Source of the DNA: Antonospora locustae
Taxonomy: Eukaryota; Microsporidia
DNA: 64,000 nt
NCBI GenBank assembly: GCA_007674295.1
Contig: CM017448.1
Coordinates: 186,001 to 250,000 of the forward strand
Direction: 5' to 3'
A model generated the notes under the pieces. The model had not been told where the DNA came from, did not search any database, and was given only the letters and a program-made list of their open reading frames with translations. A program made the translations under genes and the position numbers. Position 1 is the first letter of the stretch; every line of letters starts with the position of its first letter. Below are positions 53,802 through 62,466 of the stretch, in pieces.

Positions 53802-55547
53802 CTATCTCAGCGACAGTAAAATGCTTCTAAAGCGTCTTTCATTTCTGTCTTTTATGTTGCCATCTGCAAAGTATTTTTTGGAAGTGTTAACAAGTTTTTT
53901 GCTTTTTCTAAGAACCTCTGCTATCTGATCTGGGGGCATCTGCGCAATGATTCCGATGCCTTCGTCTCCTATAATCTCAAGGGTCTTTATGAACCCTTCA
54001 AAAAGCCCTGGGTCTAGCCAAATTGCTCTTCTTACTAGTTTGTACAGCAGCGAAACAACAAATTTCTTCAGAGATGGGAGCTTCATATACGACAGAATGA
54101 CGCTTCTCATGAAGAGAGGCGGAAGAGCATCCATTTCCATCTTTGGAATAGCAAACAGAACGACTGATTCGTTGAATCCCGGGTTGTCTATGCACAGTTT
54201 TGTAATATTCTTTGCAGATTCAACATTTGAAACATAGTGCGCAAAGTAAAAGATTTCGTTCAGCGTAAAGATTCGCAGGAAATGTTTCAGCGATGCTTCA
54301 TCAACAAGCAGCTTGCTCAGGGCCTCCAGGTTTTTTTCTCTCTTGAAGTATGGCATGAGGCTGTAGAAGTAGCTAGGGTTGTCCGACAGATGGCTCAGAA
54401 AGAATCCCCTCAAATCTTCCGAAAGCGGCTTGGAAAGCAAATATGAATTTATTAACGCAATCCAGTTTTTGTCCTTGCTGTTGAGTACAGGCGCAAAAAG
54501 GCCTTTTATGAACGATTCATCCTTTCTGTGCAGAAACGTAGCAATCTTCGTGATTTCGGATGCGTTCAGACGTCCAACATCCTTCAGCATACACAGGATT
54601 ATTTCCTCGTTTTTCTCTGCTATTTTCAATGACTCCTCAATGTCAAAGCCGAACGCTTCTATCTTTGGGGCAAAAATTTCATAATTATTCGCCACGAGAT
54701 CAACAATGGAATACCGCTCGTACACAACATTTCCAGAAGCAAGTGCATTCAGTAGAGTCTCCCTAAAGCAGGGCCTACTGACAACAAGCTTTCCGTATGT
54801 GTCAAAGTCCAGCGATGCAAGATTTATTCGCGATATGTCCACTCTTGGAAGTAAATCGTAAAGGGAATGCAGCTCGTGCAAGTATATATAGTTCTCAACA
54901 ACTTCGTAAAACTTCCGATTGAACACGTATGCAGAAAGAGCCATCTCACATGCCCTGTCTCTATTTCTGCCAAGAAGCTCAATAAAGAAATGAATGTCCT
55001 TTTCTTGAAGACACATCACAACATACTTTCTGCAGTTCTTCAGGCCCGTCCAATTTTCCTGTGCTTTTTCTAGGAAGTACTTGGAAAAAGAAAAATCGGT
55101 GCATACTTTCTCTTTTGGCTCGTAGAAGTTTTTGACAAAGTTCTCTATTTCCCTTGTGCTGTATGTTATAAGAGCTTCTACAACCTTGGAAACCAGGTAT
55201 TCGTGTTCGTCAAATTCAGAGGCAACAGGGTCTGTGATGCTGAGCTGTCTGATATTCTCCAGAAAAGAGACACACTCTGCAGGAAGGTGTTGCAGAAGGA
55301 GGCTTCTTAGTCGACCAAAGTGAAAGCAAAGGGTGCGCTCTGCCATTGAAGGCATTTCTATAGGATTCTCACATAGCACCATGACAAACGATAGAACAAG
55401 AATTGCGTTGCCTTTGGTGATGCTACAGCAGAGACGAGAGAGTGCATGCATCTTTCTCAGATAACTTAGCGAGCGAAAGCTCAGCATCAGCTGAATGAGC
55501 TGCTCGCTGTTCGCTGCGTCTGTTCGTGCGTTTTGTAGCATGTTCAT
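53802..55547 (-). CDS. PTA1: Symplekin/Pta1-like 3'-end processing scaffold
   Basis: 581 aa from an ATG directly preceded by CCCC; another ATG lies 11 codons upstream. Helical HEAT-like protein. The symplekin C-terminal signature is clear: LKKFVVSLLYKLVRRAIWLDPGLFEGFIKTLEIIG followed by IAQMPPDQIAEVL ('P.L..Fv...L..Lv...vW...kLWeGFi.c.....p.s...llqLP..ql'). The N-terminal part is reduced. Symplekin bridges the cleavage factor and polyadenylation factor modules for mRNA 3'-end formation. Confidence 0.82.
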   Translation of the reverse strand: MNMLQNARTDAANSEQLIQLMLSFRSLSYLRKMHALSRLCCSITKGNAILVLSFVMVLCENPIEMPSMAERTLCFHFGRLRSLLLQHLPAECVSFLENIRQLSITDPVASEFDEHEYLVSKVVEALITYSTREIENFVKNFYEPKEKVCTDFSFSKYFLEKAQENWTGLKNCRKYVVMCLQEKDIHFFIELLGRNRDRACEMALSAYVFNRKFYEVVENYIYLHELHSLYDLLPRVDISRINLASLDFDTYGKLVVSRPCFRETLLNALASGNVVYERYSIVDLVANNYEIFAPKIEAFGFDIEESLKIAEKNEEIILCMLKDVGRLNASEITKIATFLHRKDESFIKGLFAPVLNSKDKNWIALINSYLLSKPLSEDLRGFFLSHLSDNPSYFYSLMPYFKREKNLEALSKLLVDEASLKHFLRIFTLNEIFYFAHYVSNVESAKNITKLCIDNPGFNESVVLFAIPKMEMDALPPLFMRSVILSYMKLPSLKKFVVSLLYKLVRRAIWLDPGLFEGFIKTLEIIGDEGIGIIAQMPPDQIAEVLRKSKKLVNTSKKYFADGNIKDRNERRFRSILLSLR

Positions 55548-55679
55548 GGGGTATGTTTTGGCTGCAACAAAGGATGACATGCAGCATCAAAAAGCAACAT
55601 GCAGCCAGCAAGCTGAATACATAGAAGTGCAAAGGCCCAAGCCACAAACCATTGTTTAGGAGGTTTATTCAGGTGGTAC

Positions 55680-56258
55680 CTAAGTGTGCTTTTTCTTCTT
55701 TCTGCCCTCAAAGATCTTGTTGGTGCGCCTTCGCTGCTTTATCATGTGATAGTAAAGGTACGGAAACAGCGGAAAGTACAGAAGCATTGTGGCACCAAAT
55801 ATCCAGGATCTTTTGTCGTCGTACATCATATATGCGCAATTTATCATGTATATTTCCAACGATATTCCCAGTGGATAGAGCACAATAAAGGCATTGTAGC
55901 GTAGCTTCTTGAGCCATCCTGCATGCGAGAGGTAAAACATGTACCTGATGAGGTCTGAGATGTTCCAACAAACAAGCATAACAGTCAACATCACGTTTTG
56001 GAGGCTGTGCATGTACGCAATAACCCACACAACATACAGCCTAGACATCACCTGTATCAGTGTGGGCGAATATGTAGACCTTGAGGCCCCCACCAAGATG
56101 TTGAATATCTCAACAATAAAAAAAGTCTGAGACAGCCCAGCCCTGAACAGATACGTCTTTTTTTTGTAGATCTGATACATCACTGCGCTTGCGAGCCCAT
56201 ATACAATTACCAGTATTCCAACAAGGTTATAAGAATAAGTGTATGCTTTCTTCAACAT
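55680..56258 (-). CDS. PHS1: 3-hydroxyacyl-CoA dehydratase (Phs1/HACD)
   Basis: 192 aa; CCCCTAACCC lies 9-19 nt upstream of the ATG. Six membrane helices in the PTPLA fold. Catalytic Tyr128 and Glu135 are at the family's 7-residue spacing in KLRYNAFIVLYPLGISLE. SRSTYSPTLIQVMSRLYVVW and WNISDLIRYMFY are family blocks. A basic Lys-rich tail provides an ER retention-like end (KKKKHT). It dehydrates 3-hydroxyacyl-CoA in very-long-chain fatty acid elongation, supplying acyl chains for ceramide (see LCB1). Confidence 0.92.
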   Translation of the reverse strand: MLKKAYTYSYNLVGILVIVYGLASAVMYQIYKKKTYLFRAGLSQTFFIVEIFNILVGASRSTYSPTLIQVMSRLYVVWVIAYMHSLQNVMLTVMLVCWNISDLIRYMFYLSHAGWLKKLRYNAFIVLYPLGISLEIYMINCAYMMYDDKRSWIFGATMLLYFPLFPYLYYHMIKQRRRTNKIFEGRKKKKHT

Positions 56259-56473
56259 CTCTTTTGTGGGTTAGGGGTTTTTGCAAACAACAATGCACGA
56301 ATACCGGCGCTGTTGGGCATTTCCTCTTACTTCCTTTTGCAAGAGTGGCGCGGTGACAAAGCTAAAAAAGACTTCAGAGTAAGTGATTGACCACGTAGCC
56401 GGACTAAAGAAATGCTGTGATCTGCGTTCACGAAGACATTCAAGTTGATAAAGAATACAAAATTTACCCCTCG

Positions 56474-57412
56474 ATGCAGCTTTTTATTGGAAAAGTCCCT
56501 AGCTCAATTAGTTATGATGAGCTTTACGACTATTTTAGCAAGTTTGGAAAGGTAAGCGAGCTAAGGTTAAAGGAGTCGTACGGGTTTTTGAGATACGAAC
56601 AGGACGACGTTGCAGAAAAAGTAGTTGAGGAGAAGCACAAAATAAACGAGTTTGAGATTCACGTGGAGGCAGCAAGCAACGGAAGAAAATTCCAGGGCGC
56701 AGAATACAGGCCAAGAAGTCCCCCCAGATACCATCCGCGGAGCCCCGTGTACCGTCCAGGCCCAAGAGACATGCGATACCGGCCTCGTTCTCCTGAGAGA
56801 ATGAGAGGCCGCTCACCGCCATATACACCAGACTGGGCCCGAAAAAGATACAGGTCACCAACGCCAGAAAGAAGTCCTTGCGACTACTGCGATCGCTGTG
56901 AAAGACATGGGCGCTACGGAAGAGGTTACAGAGATGTCTTTTTGAAAAGAGAAAAGAGAAGCATGGATTACGGAGGACCAGGCCGCTTCAGCAGCCAGAT
57001 GAAGATTGTCCTGGACAACATTGGCGAGAACGTGGGGCAGCGCGACCTTTTTGACTTCGTGGAGCGGTACAACCTCAAGCCAACATTCACAAAGGTTACT
57101 GCAAGCGGAAACCACGGAATCGTTGAGTTTGCTACGATTGAGGAGAAAGAGGATGCCCTTAACAAGCTGAACGGCGTGGAGTTCATGGGAAGAGTGGTGT
57201 CTGCAAGACCGTACTTCCAGCGTGAGCGGGGGTTTGGTAGAGATCTCCGTTACCGAAGACCAGCTGGCGAGGGTATTCCGCAGCCAAGCAACATCTACGA
57301 CGACATTAAAACGGGTGAAGACTGGCCTAAGAACCCGCAGAACGAGGGTGAGTGGCAGAGTGGCGCAGGCGGCTGGACAGACACCAAGGAGGGAGAGAAG
57401 CCCGAGCTATAA
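56474..57412 (+). CDS. SR-type RNA-binding protein with two RRMs
   Basis: 312 aa from an ATG with CCCC three bases upstream (the longer frame starts at GTG). RRM1 (1-70) has RNP2 LFIGKVP and a reduced RNP1 YGFLRYEQ. An Arg/Ser/Pro/Tyr linker (about 75-150) contains several RSP repeats. RRM2 (about 178-250; KIVLDNIG, NHGIVEFATIEE) lacks the aromatic RNP1 residues, as in the pseudo-RRM of SR proteins. The tail is Gly/Trp/acid-rich. Likely roles are splicing or mRNA export, as for Npl3-like proteins. Confidence 0.85.
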   Translation: MQLFIGKVPSSISYDELYDYFSKFGKVSELRLKESYGFLRYEQDDVAEKVVEEKHKINEFEIHVEAASNGRKFQGAEYRPRSPPRYHPRSPVYRPGPRDMRYRPRSPERMRGRSPPYTPDWARKRYRSPTPERSPCDYCDRCERHGRYGRGYRDVFLKREKRSMDYGGPGRFSSQMKIVLDNIGENVGQRDLFDFVERYNLKPTFTKVTASGNHGIVEFATIEEKEDALNKLNGVEFMGRVVSARPYFQRERGFGRDLRYRRPAGEGIPQPSNIYDDIKTGEDWPKNPQNEGEWQSGAGGWTDTKEGEKPEL

Positions 57413-57541
57413 AAGTCTTTGCAATGAAGTCGTTTTGAATCAGCACATTTATTCATGGATTAGCTTCTCAGGAGGAAGCTGTGCAGCAGACCAATCTCAA
57501 GGCTGACTGGTGTTTCTGAAGCAGCTGCAGGCTACATCGAG

Positions 57542-58573
57542 TCAGGATGCTGCATAGTTAGGCACACCATGCTCCCTTTTCCTCAGAATATCGGAGCTAA
57601 GTCCATGCTTCTCTATAAGCTGGCTTATTTTGAAGTTCATGTAGAATTGCTCCGTGGATTCTCTGAGCTCGCAAAACCTCTTTTTGATGACAATGTCCTG
57701 GAGGATGAGGAAATCGTTGGCGGCAGGGCTTTCAAGTTGAAGAACTCCCCATGGGTACTCACGCACATAGTCGCCGTTTTCGTTTTTCGAAAACGATACT
57801 ATAAAGTACGGCGGTGCATTCTCTCCTGCGTCATCGTTCCAGCATGCACTGAAGACATGTATTCCGTGATTGTACATGTCCTCTCTGATTTTATTATAGC
57901 ACTGCGGTATTTCTCCAGAAGACAGCATGTCACTCTTTGCAACAATCGGAACCAAGTTGCAGAGCCTTGATATTTTCTTCATGACAGAAATGTCGACACA
58001 TCGGAGTCCTTCTGGATTTGGCTCCACGAAAAACAGGCATAGATGGATTCTGGTGTCTCTAATGTGCAGCCTGATTGTTTCCAACTCGCTTTCTTGATAC
58101 AGCACGAACTGTCTCTTTATATATCCTTCTATGGGTTCCCAGCATCGGTCATTAGAGGTGTTGCCACCAAGGTTGTCGACTTCAAGAAGCGACAGCCTGA
58201 CAGAAAACCCCTTCTCAACCACATCTGCAACGTACTTTCTGAACGTAACAACATGCTCCTTCTGTGCCAATGTGCTATCTGCATCGCTGCTGGAAACCGG
58301 CACAACTTCTCCATTGTTACACAGATACCTCACAGGGGAAGCGTCCTCGCACGAGGACCCTCCAGATGGGATTTTGTCTGTGTCTAGAAGCATGTTGAGG
58401 AAAGTGGTCTTTCCTAAGCCGTTTGCACCCACAACCATGATGTTGTAGTCAATCTTCCTCCTGAAGGGTGTCTGGTACCTCTGGTTGGGAAGGTTTGAGA
58501 CACCAATTCCCCTGGCGTTCATGTTTACAAACATCAGATTCTCTATAAATCCTGAAACATCTATTTCAAACAT
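57542..58573 (-). CDS. Septin
   Basis: 343 aa. P-loop GANGLGKT at residues 49-56, the G4 motif VAKSD, and the septin-specific EYPWGV tryptophan block. The G3 motif, normally DTPG, reads DNLGGN, which may impair GTP hydrolysis. The C-terminus is short with only a brief coil. Septins form membrane-associated filaments. No CCC is found near the ATG at 58573; ATGs at 58534 or 58522 are possible starts. Divergent from the small SNARE gene with 24 nt between starts. Confidence 0.9.
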   Translation of the reverse strand: MFEIDVSGFIENLMFVNMNARGIGVSNLPNQRYQTPFRRKIDYNIMVVGANGLGKTTFLNMLLDTDKIPSGGSSCEDASPVRYLCNNGEVVPVSSSDADSTLAQKEHVVTFRKYVADVVEKGFSVRLSLLEVDNLGGNTSNDRCWEPIEGYIKRQFVLYQESELETIRLHIRDTRIHLCLFFVEPNPEGLRCVDISVMKKISRLCNLVPIVAKSDMLSSGEIPQCYNKIREDMYNHGIHVFSACWNDDAGENAPPYFIVSFSKNENGDYVREYPWGVLQLESPAANDFLILQDIVIKKRFCELRESTEQFYMNFKISQLIEKHGLSSDILRKREHGVPNYAAS

Positions 58574-58597
58574 AGCACTTGTTGATGCAAAAGCTAG

Positions 58598-58873
58598 ATG
58601 CAGAGCGACTACTCCAGTAAAATGAAAGAAGCGCTACGAATAACGGAGTATGCAGATAGAGAGGCCAAGAGCATTCTGTCTGAGATAGACATGCAGAACG
58701 AGAAACTTGTGGAGATTCAAAAGATGTCCGGAGAGTCGCTGGGGCTTCTTTCTCTAAACAACCAGCTGATAGAGAAGACAGGAAAAGGCATGAGCGCCAA
58801 GCTTTTGATTGCCGTTCTGCTTTTTCTTCTCATTGTGCTTGTCTTAGTGTTTGTGAAGATCAGCCTCTACTGA
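58598..58873 (+). CDS. Minimal tail-anchored Q-SNARE (Vti1/Bos1-like)
   Basis: 91 aa consisting of a single SNARE helix and a C-terminal anchor (about 69-88). The core ALRITEYADREAKSIL-x4-MQNEKLVEIQKM contains a central glutamine, followed by LLSLNNQLIEKTGKG before the membrane. The heptad pattern is closest to Qb SNAREs of the Vti1 or Bos1 type, without their N-terminal Habc bundle. The class is uncertain. Confidence 0.65.
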   Translation: MQSDYSSKMKEALRITEYADREAKSILSEIDMQNEKLVEIQKMSGESLGLLSLNNQLIEKTGKGMSAKLLIAVLLFLLIVLVLVFVKISLY

Positions 58874-58958
58874 TAGATAAGATAACCCTGCAGCACGTAC
58901 TCAAATAAATTTATTAGATGCCCTTTCATGTGTAAGGCAGAAGCATGCAGTACTGGTT

Positions 58959-59447
58959 CTATTTTGCCACATTGCCAGGAGATTGCATCTGGCTATTTTT
59001 CTCAAGCAGTTTTTTCAAAAGCTCTTCCTTCTCAAGATCCTCCTTGCTCTTTCCCTGCGCTTTCATTTTCTGGCCATACATCATCTCTTCTACAACACTT
59101 CTCTCCTCTGGATCCAGTGTGCTCAGATCCGATATGGTCTTTGACTCTGCAAGCTTTCCAACATCGATCCTGCGATGTCCCTTTATCACACACTCCCACC
59201 ATCCACCTTTCTTCTTGCACAAGACAAACTTGAGCTTTTTGCCCTCTGCTATGTACCAGTACGTCTCGTCTGCGTTGATCGTGCTGAACAGGTCGCCGTC
59301 TACAAGCACAGTATCTCTGTACATGATCTTCAGCCTATTCTGCGTAGCAATAAACTTGATGGCACTTCTGTCGATCACTTCTGGCATCTCCAGCATCATC
59401 TCCACCTCTGTGAACTCCTGTGTCCATGTGTATACTTCGCTATTCAT
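58959..59447 (-). CDS. NUDC: NudC-like p23/CS-domain protein
   Basis: 162 aa from an ATG directly preceded by CCC. CS domain: YTWTQEFTEVEMMLEMP, RLKIMYRDTVLVDGDLFSTI, YWYIAEGKKLKFVLCKKKGGWWECVIKGHRRIDVGKL. The tail LSTLDPEERSVVEEMMYGQKMKAQG is characteristic of NudC (LDPETR..VEKMMfDQR.K). NudC proteins are Hsp90-linked chaperones for dynein/LIS1 and WD40 proteins. The N-terminal coil of animal NudC is missing. Confidence 0.92.
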   Translation of the reverse strand: MNSEVYTWTQEFTEVEMMLEMPEVIDRSAIKFIATQNRLKIMYRDTVLVDGDLFSTINADETYWYIAEGKKLKFVLCKKKGGWWECVIKGHRRIDVGKLAESKTISDLSTLDPEERSVVEEMMYGQKMKAQGKSKEDLEKEELLKKLLEKNSQMQSPGNVAK

Positions 59448-59489
59448 GGGCACTTTTTTTCAAAACACTTGATCATGCATACATGCCGG

Positions 59490-59858
59490 TCACTTTTTAT
59501 CGCTACCACGCCCTTGTATGTTGCGCAAATGTTTTTCATACTGCTCAAACAAAAAGGTCAAGTCCTTCGATGCATCTGTATCCAGAACCCTTGTAACTGA
59601 GCGTAGAAAGCACTTGTTGAGACTGGACACCTTGTTTCGAGCATCCTCATCTTTCTTGCGAATGTCCGGAAACAAGTCTACACCAGAGAACATGCGCGCA
59701 ATCTTTCCACCATACGTTGCAGCAGGGCTCTCAATACGTGCATGTGCAATCTTTCTTGTCTGCAAACCCGGTTGGAGAATCTTCGCATGCGTGACAAGGT
59801 CTTCATCGTTGCTGTATGGCGACAACTGAGACGTTGCTTTTCTCTTTTTGCCCTGCAT
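59490..59858 (-). CDS. Basic protein of unknown family, 122 aa
   Basis: The ATG has CCC six bases upstream. A Lys/Arg-rich N-terminus (a nuclear-localisation-like KKRK at 4-7) precedes a central Gly/Ala/Arg part and a helical end with LFEQYEKHL. No membrane segment, no known domain. Probably a nuclear protein, judging from the basic cluster only. Confidence 0.5.
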   Translation of the reverse strand: MQGKKRKATSQLSPYSNDEDLVTHAKILQPGLQTRKIAHARIESPAATYGGKIARMFSGVDLFPDIRKKDEDARNKVSSLNKCFLRSVTRVLDTDASKDLTFLFEQYEKHLRNIQGRGSDKK

Positions 59859-60074
59859 TCCAGAGGGTATTTTGCATGAATATGGTTCTCCGTCCAGGAG
59901 ACCTTCGAAAAAGACCTCTCTTTCACCGAGAGCAATGGCACGTGATTACAATACCATATCGAAAGTAATATAACGATAAACACTACAAAAATTTACTTTG
60001 CAGCATGTATCTGTTAAGTAAGCATGAACTGCACAGAGCGCGAAATTAAAATTCTACTGCACACTAAATGTTTC

Positions 60075-60977
60075 TTATCTGTCGTCAGCGTCACGATCCT
60101 GCACTACGCTCTCAGCACCTCCTCGCCTGCTGTCTGCATTTCCACCGTTAGTTATGCTTCTGGCACCACCTGCCCATCCAGGCCCGTAGCGGAGAAGCAG
60201 AAACAAGAGACCAAAGATAACTCCAAGAGATATGAGGCCATATATGATTCTTTTGAGCCACATTGCATTCACCTGATATCTGTATGCAGTCTCAAGATCC
60301 TTATTTGCAGTCTCTGTGCTGGTCTTCGTCTTTGCCATCTTGACCTCGATCTTGTCCACAACAGCACCTGACTGGTTAACCATTCTCTGCAGCTCAGTGA
60401 TCAGCTCCAAAAGCTCATCCAGCCGCTTTGACAGCGACCTTATTCTTGCGTTTTTGTCCTTCACATCTTCCAATTGCTTTCGAGAGGACTCAGACCCTCC
60501 TGCAAGAGCCTTCTGCATGACAACATCGCTGTCTCTTCTTGATATTATCTTGTTGACCTCCTCCTCGGTAGCTCCCGGGTTCACTGCCATATATTGCGAC
60601 TTCAGCTTGCTCTCCTCATCGTGTGCATACTTCAGCTGCCCATGTCGGAATCGGTTGATCTCTGAAGTCAGGTTCTTCATGCATCTCTGCCAGTGCATGT
60701 TCCGAGACTGGTACTCTAAAGAATCCTCCTTCTGCTTTTTTCTTACAGCATCGTTCTCTTCTTTAATATTCTCCAGCTCGTCCTTGATATCATGCGACTG
60801 TCTTTTGAAGAGCTCTGCAACTGCCTCTATCTCCTGTGTTATCTTTTTCTCCTCGTCCTCCTTGAGCACGTCCCGCAACTTTCTAGAGTACAACTCGCCG
60901 AACTTGCTCGTGTAATCCCTAAGTCTGTCTATGCTCTCTTTGAGACGCGTTATCCTTCTCAGGAAATCGTCCAGCAT
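60075..60977 (-). CDS. Syntaxin-type Qa-SNARE (Sso1/Stx1-like) with an extended lumenal tail
   Basis: 300 aa from an ATG with CCCC three bases upstream. N-terminal helices (about 10-120) fit a Habc bundle. HWQRCMKNLTSEINRFR and the NPGATEEEV step are syntaxin-1-like. The SNARE motif (about 175-240) has the zero-layer Gln in MVNQSGAVVDKIE. A membrane anchor (about 243-265) follows. Unusually, about 35 polar residues rich in Gly/Arg/Asp lie beyond the anchor, on the extracellular side. Likely drives plasma-membrane fusion. Confidence 0.85.
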   Translation of the reverse strand: MLDDFLRRITRLKESIDRLRDYTSKFGELYSRKLRDVLKEDEEKKITQEIEAVAELFKRQSHDIKDELENIKEENDAVRKKQKEDSLEYQSRNMHWQRCMKNLTSEINRFRHGQLKYAHDEESKLKSQYMAVNPGATEEEVNKIISRRDSDVVMQKALAGGSESSRKQLEDVKDKNARIRSLSKRLDELLELITELQRMVNQSGAVVDKIEVKMAKTKTSTETANKDLETAYRYQVNAMWLKRIIYGLISLGVIFGLLFLLLRYGPGWAGGARSITNGGNADSRRGGAESVVQDRDADDR

Positions 60978-61185
60978 AAAGGGGAGCTGCATGTTTTTTC
61001 CATATGGTGTGGAAAACCAATTGAAACAACCAGTAGAGACCAGTTCTGTCATTCCGGCAGTCCGTACGAACCTTCTTCAGTTGCTATTTTCGTAAAGCAG
61101 GACAACATTCTCGAGCTACAGCCGCACGTTTGTGGCAGGAAAAAGCGGGCTGGGCTGTCTATTTCCCCTCAAGCAGACTCCTCCC

Positions 61186-61596
61186 ATGGCCATCTTCTCC
61201 ACGCAAGTGTCCGACGACGAAGACCTCTACGACAAGTTTCAAGTGGATAACCGAACATTTTACAGAAGAAAGCAAGAAAGCAGCGGCATCGCAACTTCTC
61301 CAAAAAAGACACAACCAAGAAGAAAAAAAAGATACTCTGACCAGTTCAAGGACCCTATCTTTGAGCAAAAAGACATGCTCCGCAAGTTGAACATGATCGT
61401 GACCTTCAGAGAAAAAAACGGGGACTTGGACGCCATCACAGAAAGATGGCGAGAGTGCATATGTGAGTGCACACATGTTCTAAGCAACGAGTATGGGTTT
61501 TCTCCTGCAGAGATTTTCAACACGTTCAGGTTGGAAAAGTACGGATTTGACTGCGAAGATTTTGGCATTGACAAAGACAACTTTACTGGACATTAG
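61186..61596 (+). CDS. Sfr1/Mei5-like recombination accessory protein
   Basis: 136 aa from an ATG directly preceded by CCC; the longer frame starts at GTG. A disordered basic N-terminal half precedes a Mei5-type C-terminus (about 60-130): MLRKLNMIVTFREKNGDLDAITERWREC..., then S-x-AEIFNTFRLEKYGFDCEDFGID. The 'LrklK.v..yr.k.dl..li.kWr' then 's..ell..f.id...l.yd...e.F' order is that of Sfr1/Mei5. With Swi5, this family stimulates Rad51/Dmc1 filaments. The match is by eye. Confidence 0.65.
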   Translation: MAIFSTQVSDDEDLYDKFQVDNRTFYRRKQESSGIATSPKKTQPRRKKRYSDQFKDPIFEQKDMLRKLNMIVTFREKNGDLDAITERWRECICECTHVLSNEYGFSPAEIFNTFRLEKYGFDCEDFGIDKDNFTGH

Positions 61597-62114
61597 TGTG
61601 CTGCCCAGCGTTTAAAGAATCGCTCAAAGACAGCATCAGGCATGGCACAGTCATGATATGCGGCCCTGTACTGAAAATAAAGCATGAAGCAAGACTTGGC
61701 ATATTCTTAGAATGCTGGGAGTTACCAGTGCTTTCTCCTTGGACGTTCTTTCGTATCGCAGCACTGCATGTTGGTCAGGGACTGCATTATTTTTTGTACT
61801 TGAATTGTGTGCAGGGCAAGTTGCGTCGGAGCATTGAATGCTTTCTTTCTCTCTGTACACCTTTATGCAACTTCAATCCACGATTGCGTATATATGCCTC
61901 TGTTAATAAAGCGATACTGTGCTCGCAGTTTCTTGCATTGCGTAACCGTGATATAAACATCGACGCATATGATTAAGCATTTTCAATTTAGTTTTGCATC
62001 TTACAGCGAATAGTTCACCAAACTTCTACTAGTAGCGAAGAATGAAGTATCCTTGGTCGCATGTTCTGAAACCCATGCAATGTACCAACTACTGTCAGTG
62101 CAGAGATAGAATAG
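61597..62114. other. Intergenic stretch, 518 nt
   Basis: An ATG frame at 61653-61976 (107 codons, Cys/Leu-rich, no motif, no CCC) and a minus frame overlap it; neither looks convincing. AATAAA at about 61677-61682 probably serves the Sfr1-like gene. No RNA gene was recognised. Confidence 0.35.
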
Positions 62115-62435
62115 CTACCTTCTCTCCATGTACTGTGCAAGTACCCTGTCCATCTCCTCCTTGGATGGAAGAGGCTCTCTCTGCGGCCTCTCTGCGACAT
62201 AGTGGCGTCTTGGTGCGTAGTTGCGCCGAGGTTCATAGAACCCGCGCATGTAGTTTCTCTCGTCCCTGTATCCCCTGTGCTCGCGCGGGAAGAGGTGCCT
62301 CTCTCTGTAGTTTCTTGTAAAGGGTGCTCGCTCGTGTGCATCTCGCCTTTCTGCAGCGTTGCCGCCACGGTCTCTCAGGTATCTCTGTCTTCTCACATGG
62401 CTGTCTTTGCGCCCTGCGTCTCTCTCCTTGTCCAT
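62115..62435 (-). CDS. Arg-rich protein with a C-terminal UAP56-binding-like motif (mRNA export adaptor candidate)
   Basis: 106 aa; a run of six C directly precedes the ATG, the strongest such motif in the window. Residues 5-85 are Arg/Tyr/Asp/Glu-rich and low-complexity (REH-RGYRDERNYMRGFYEPRRNY). The end, LPSKEEMDRVLAQYMERR, follows the pattern S-x-E-[ED]-[LM]-D-x2-[LM]-x2-Y-x2-[KR] of the C-terminal UAP56/Sub2-binding motif of Yra1/ALYREF. No RRM is present. The role in mRNA export is inferred. It lies 31 nt downstream of the XPB stop on the same strand. Confidence 0.55.
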   Translation of the reverse strand: MDKERDAGRKDSHVRRQRYLRDRGGNAAERRDAHERAPFTRNYRERHLFPREHRGYRDERNYMRGFYEPRRNYAPRRHYVAERPQREPLPSKEEMDRVLAQYMERR

Positions 62436-62466
62436 GGGGGGCTGCTTTTTTCCTGTCTCTGCCAAG

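Noticed and set aside
61653..61976. 107-codon plus frame
   Set aside because: No CCC motif, odd Cys/Leu composition, overlapping minus frame of similar quality, no family.
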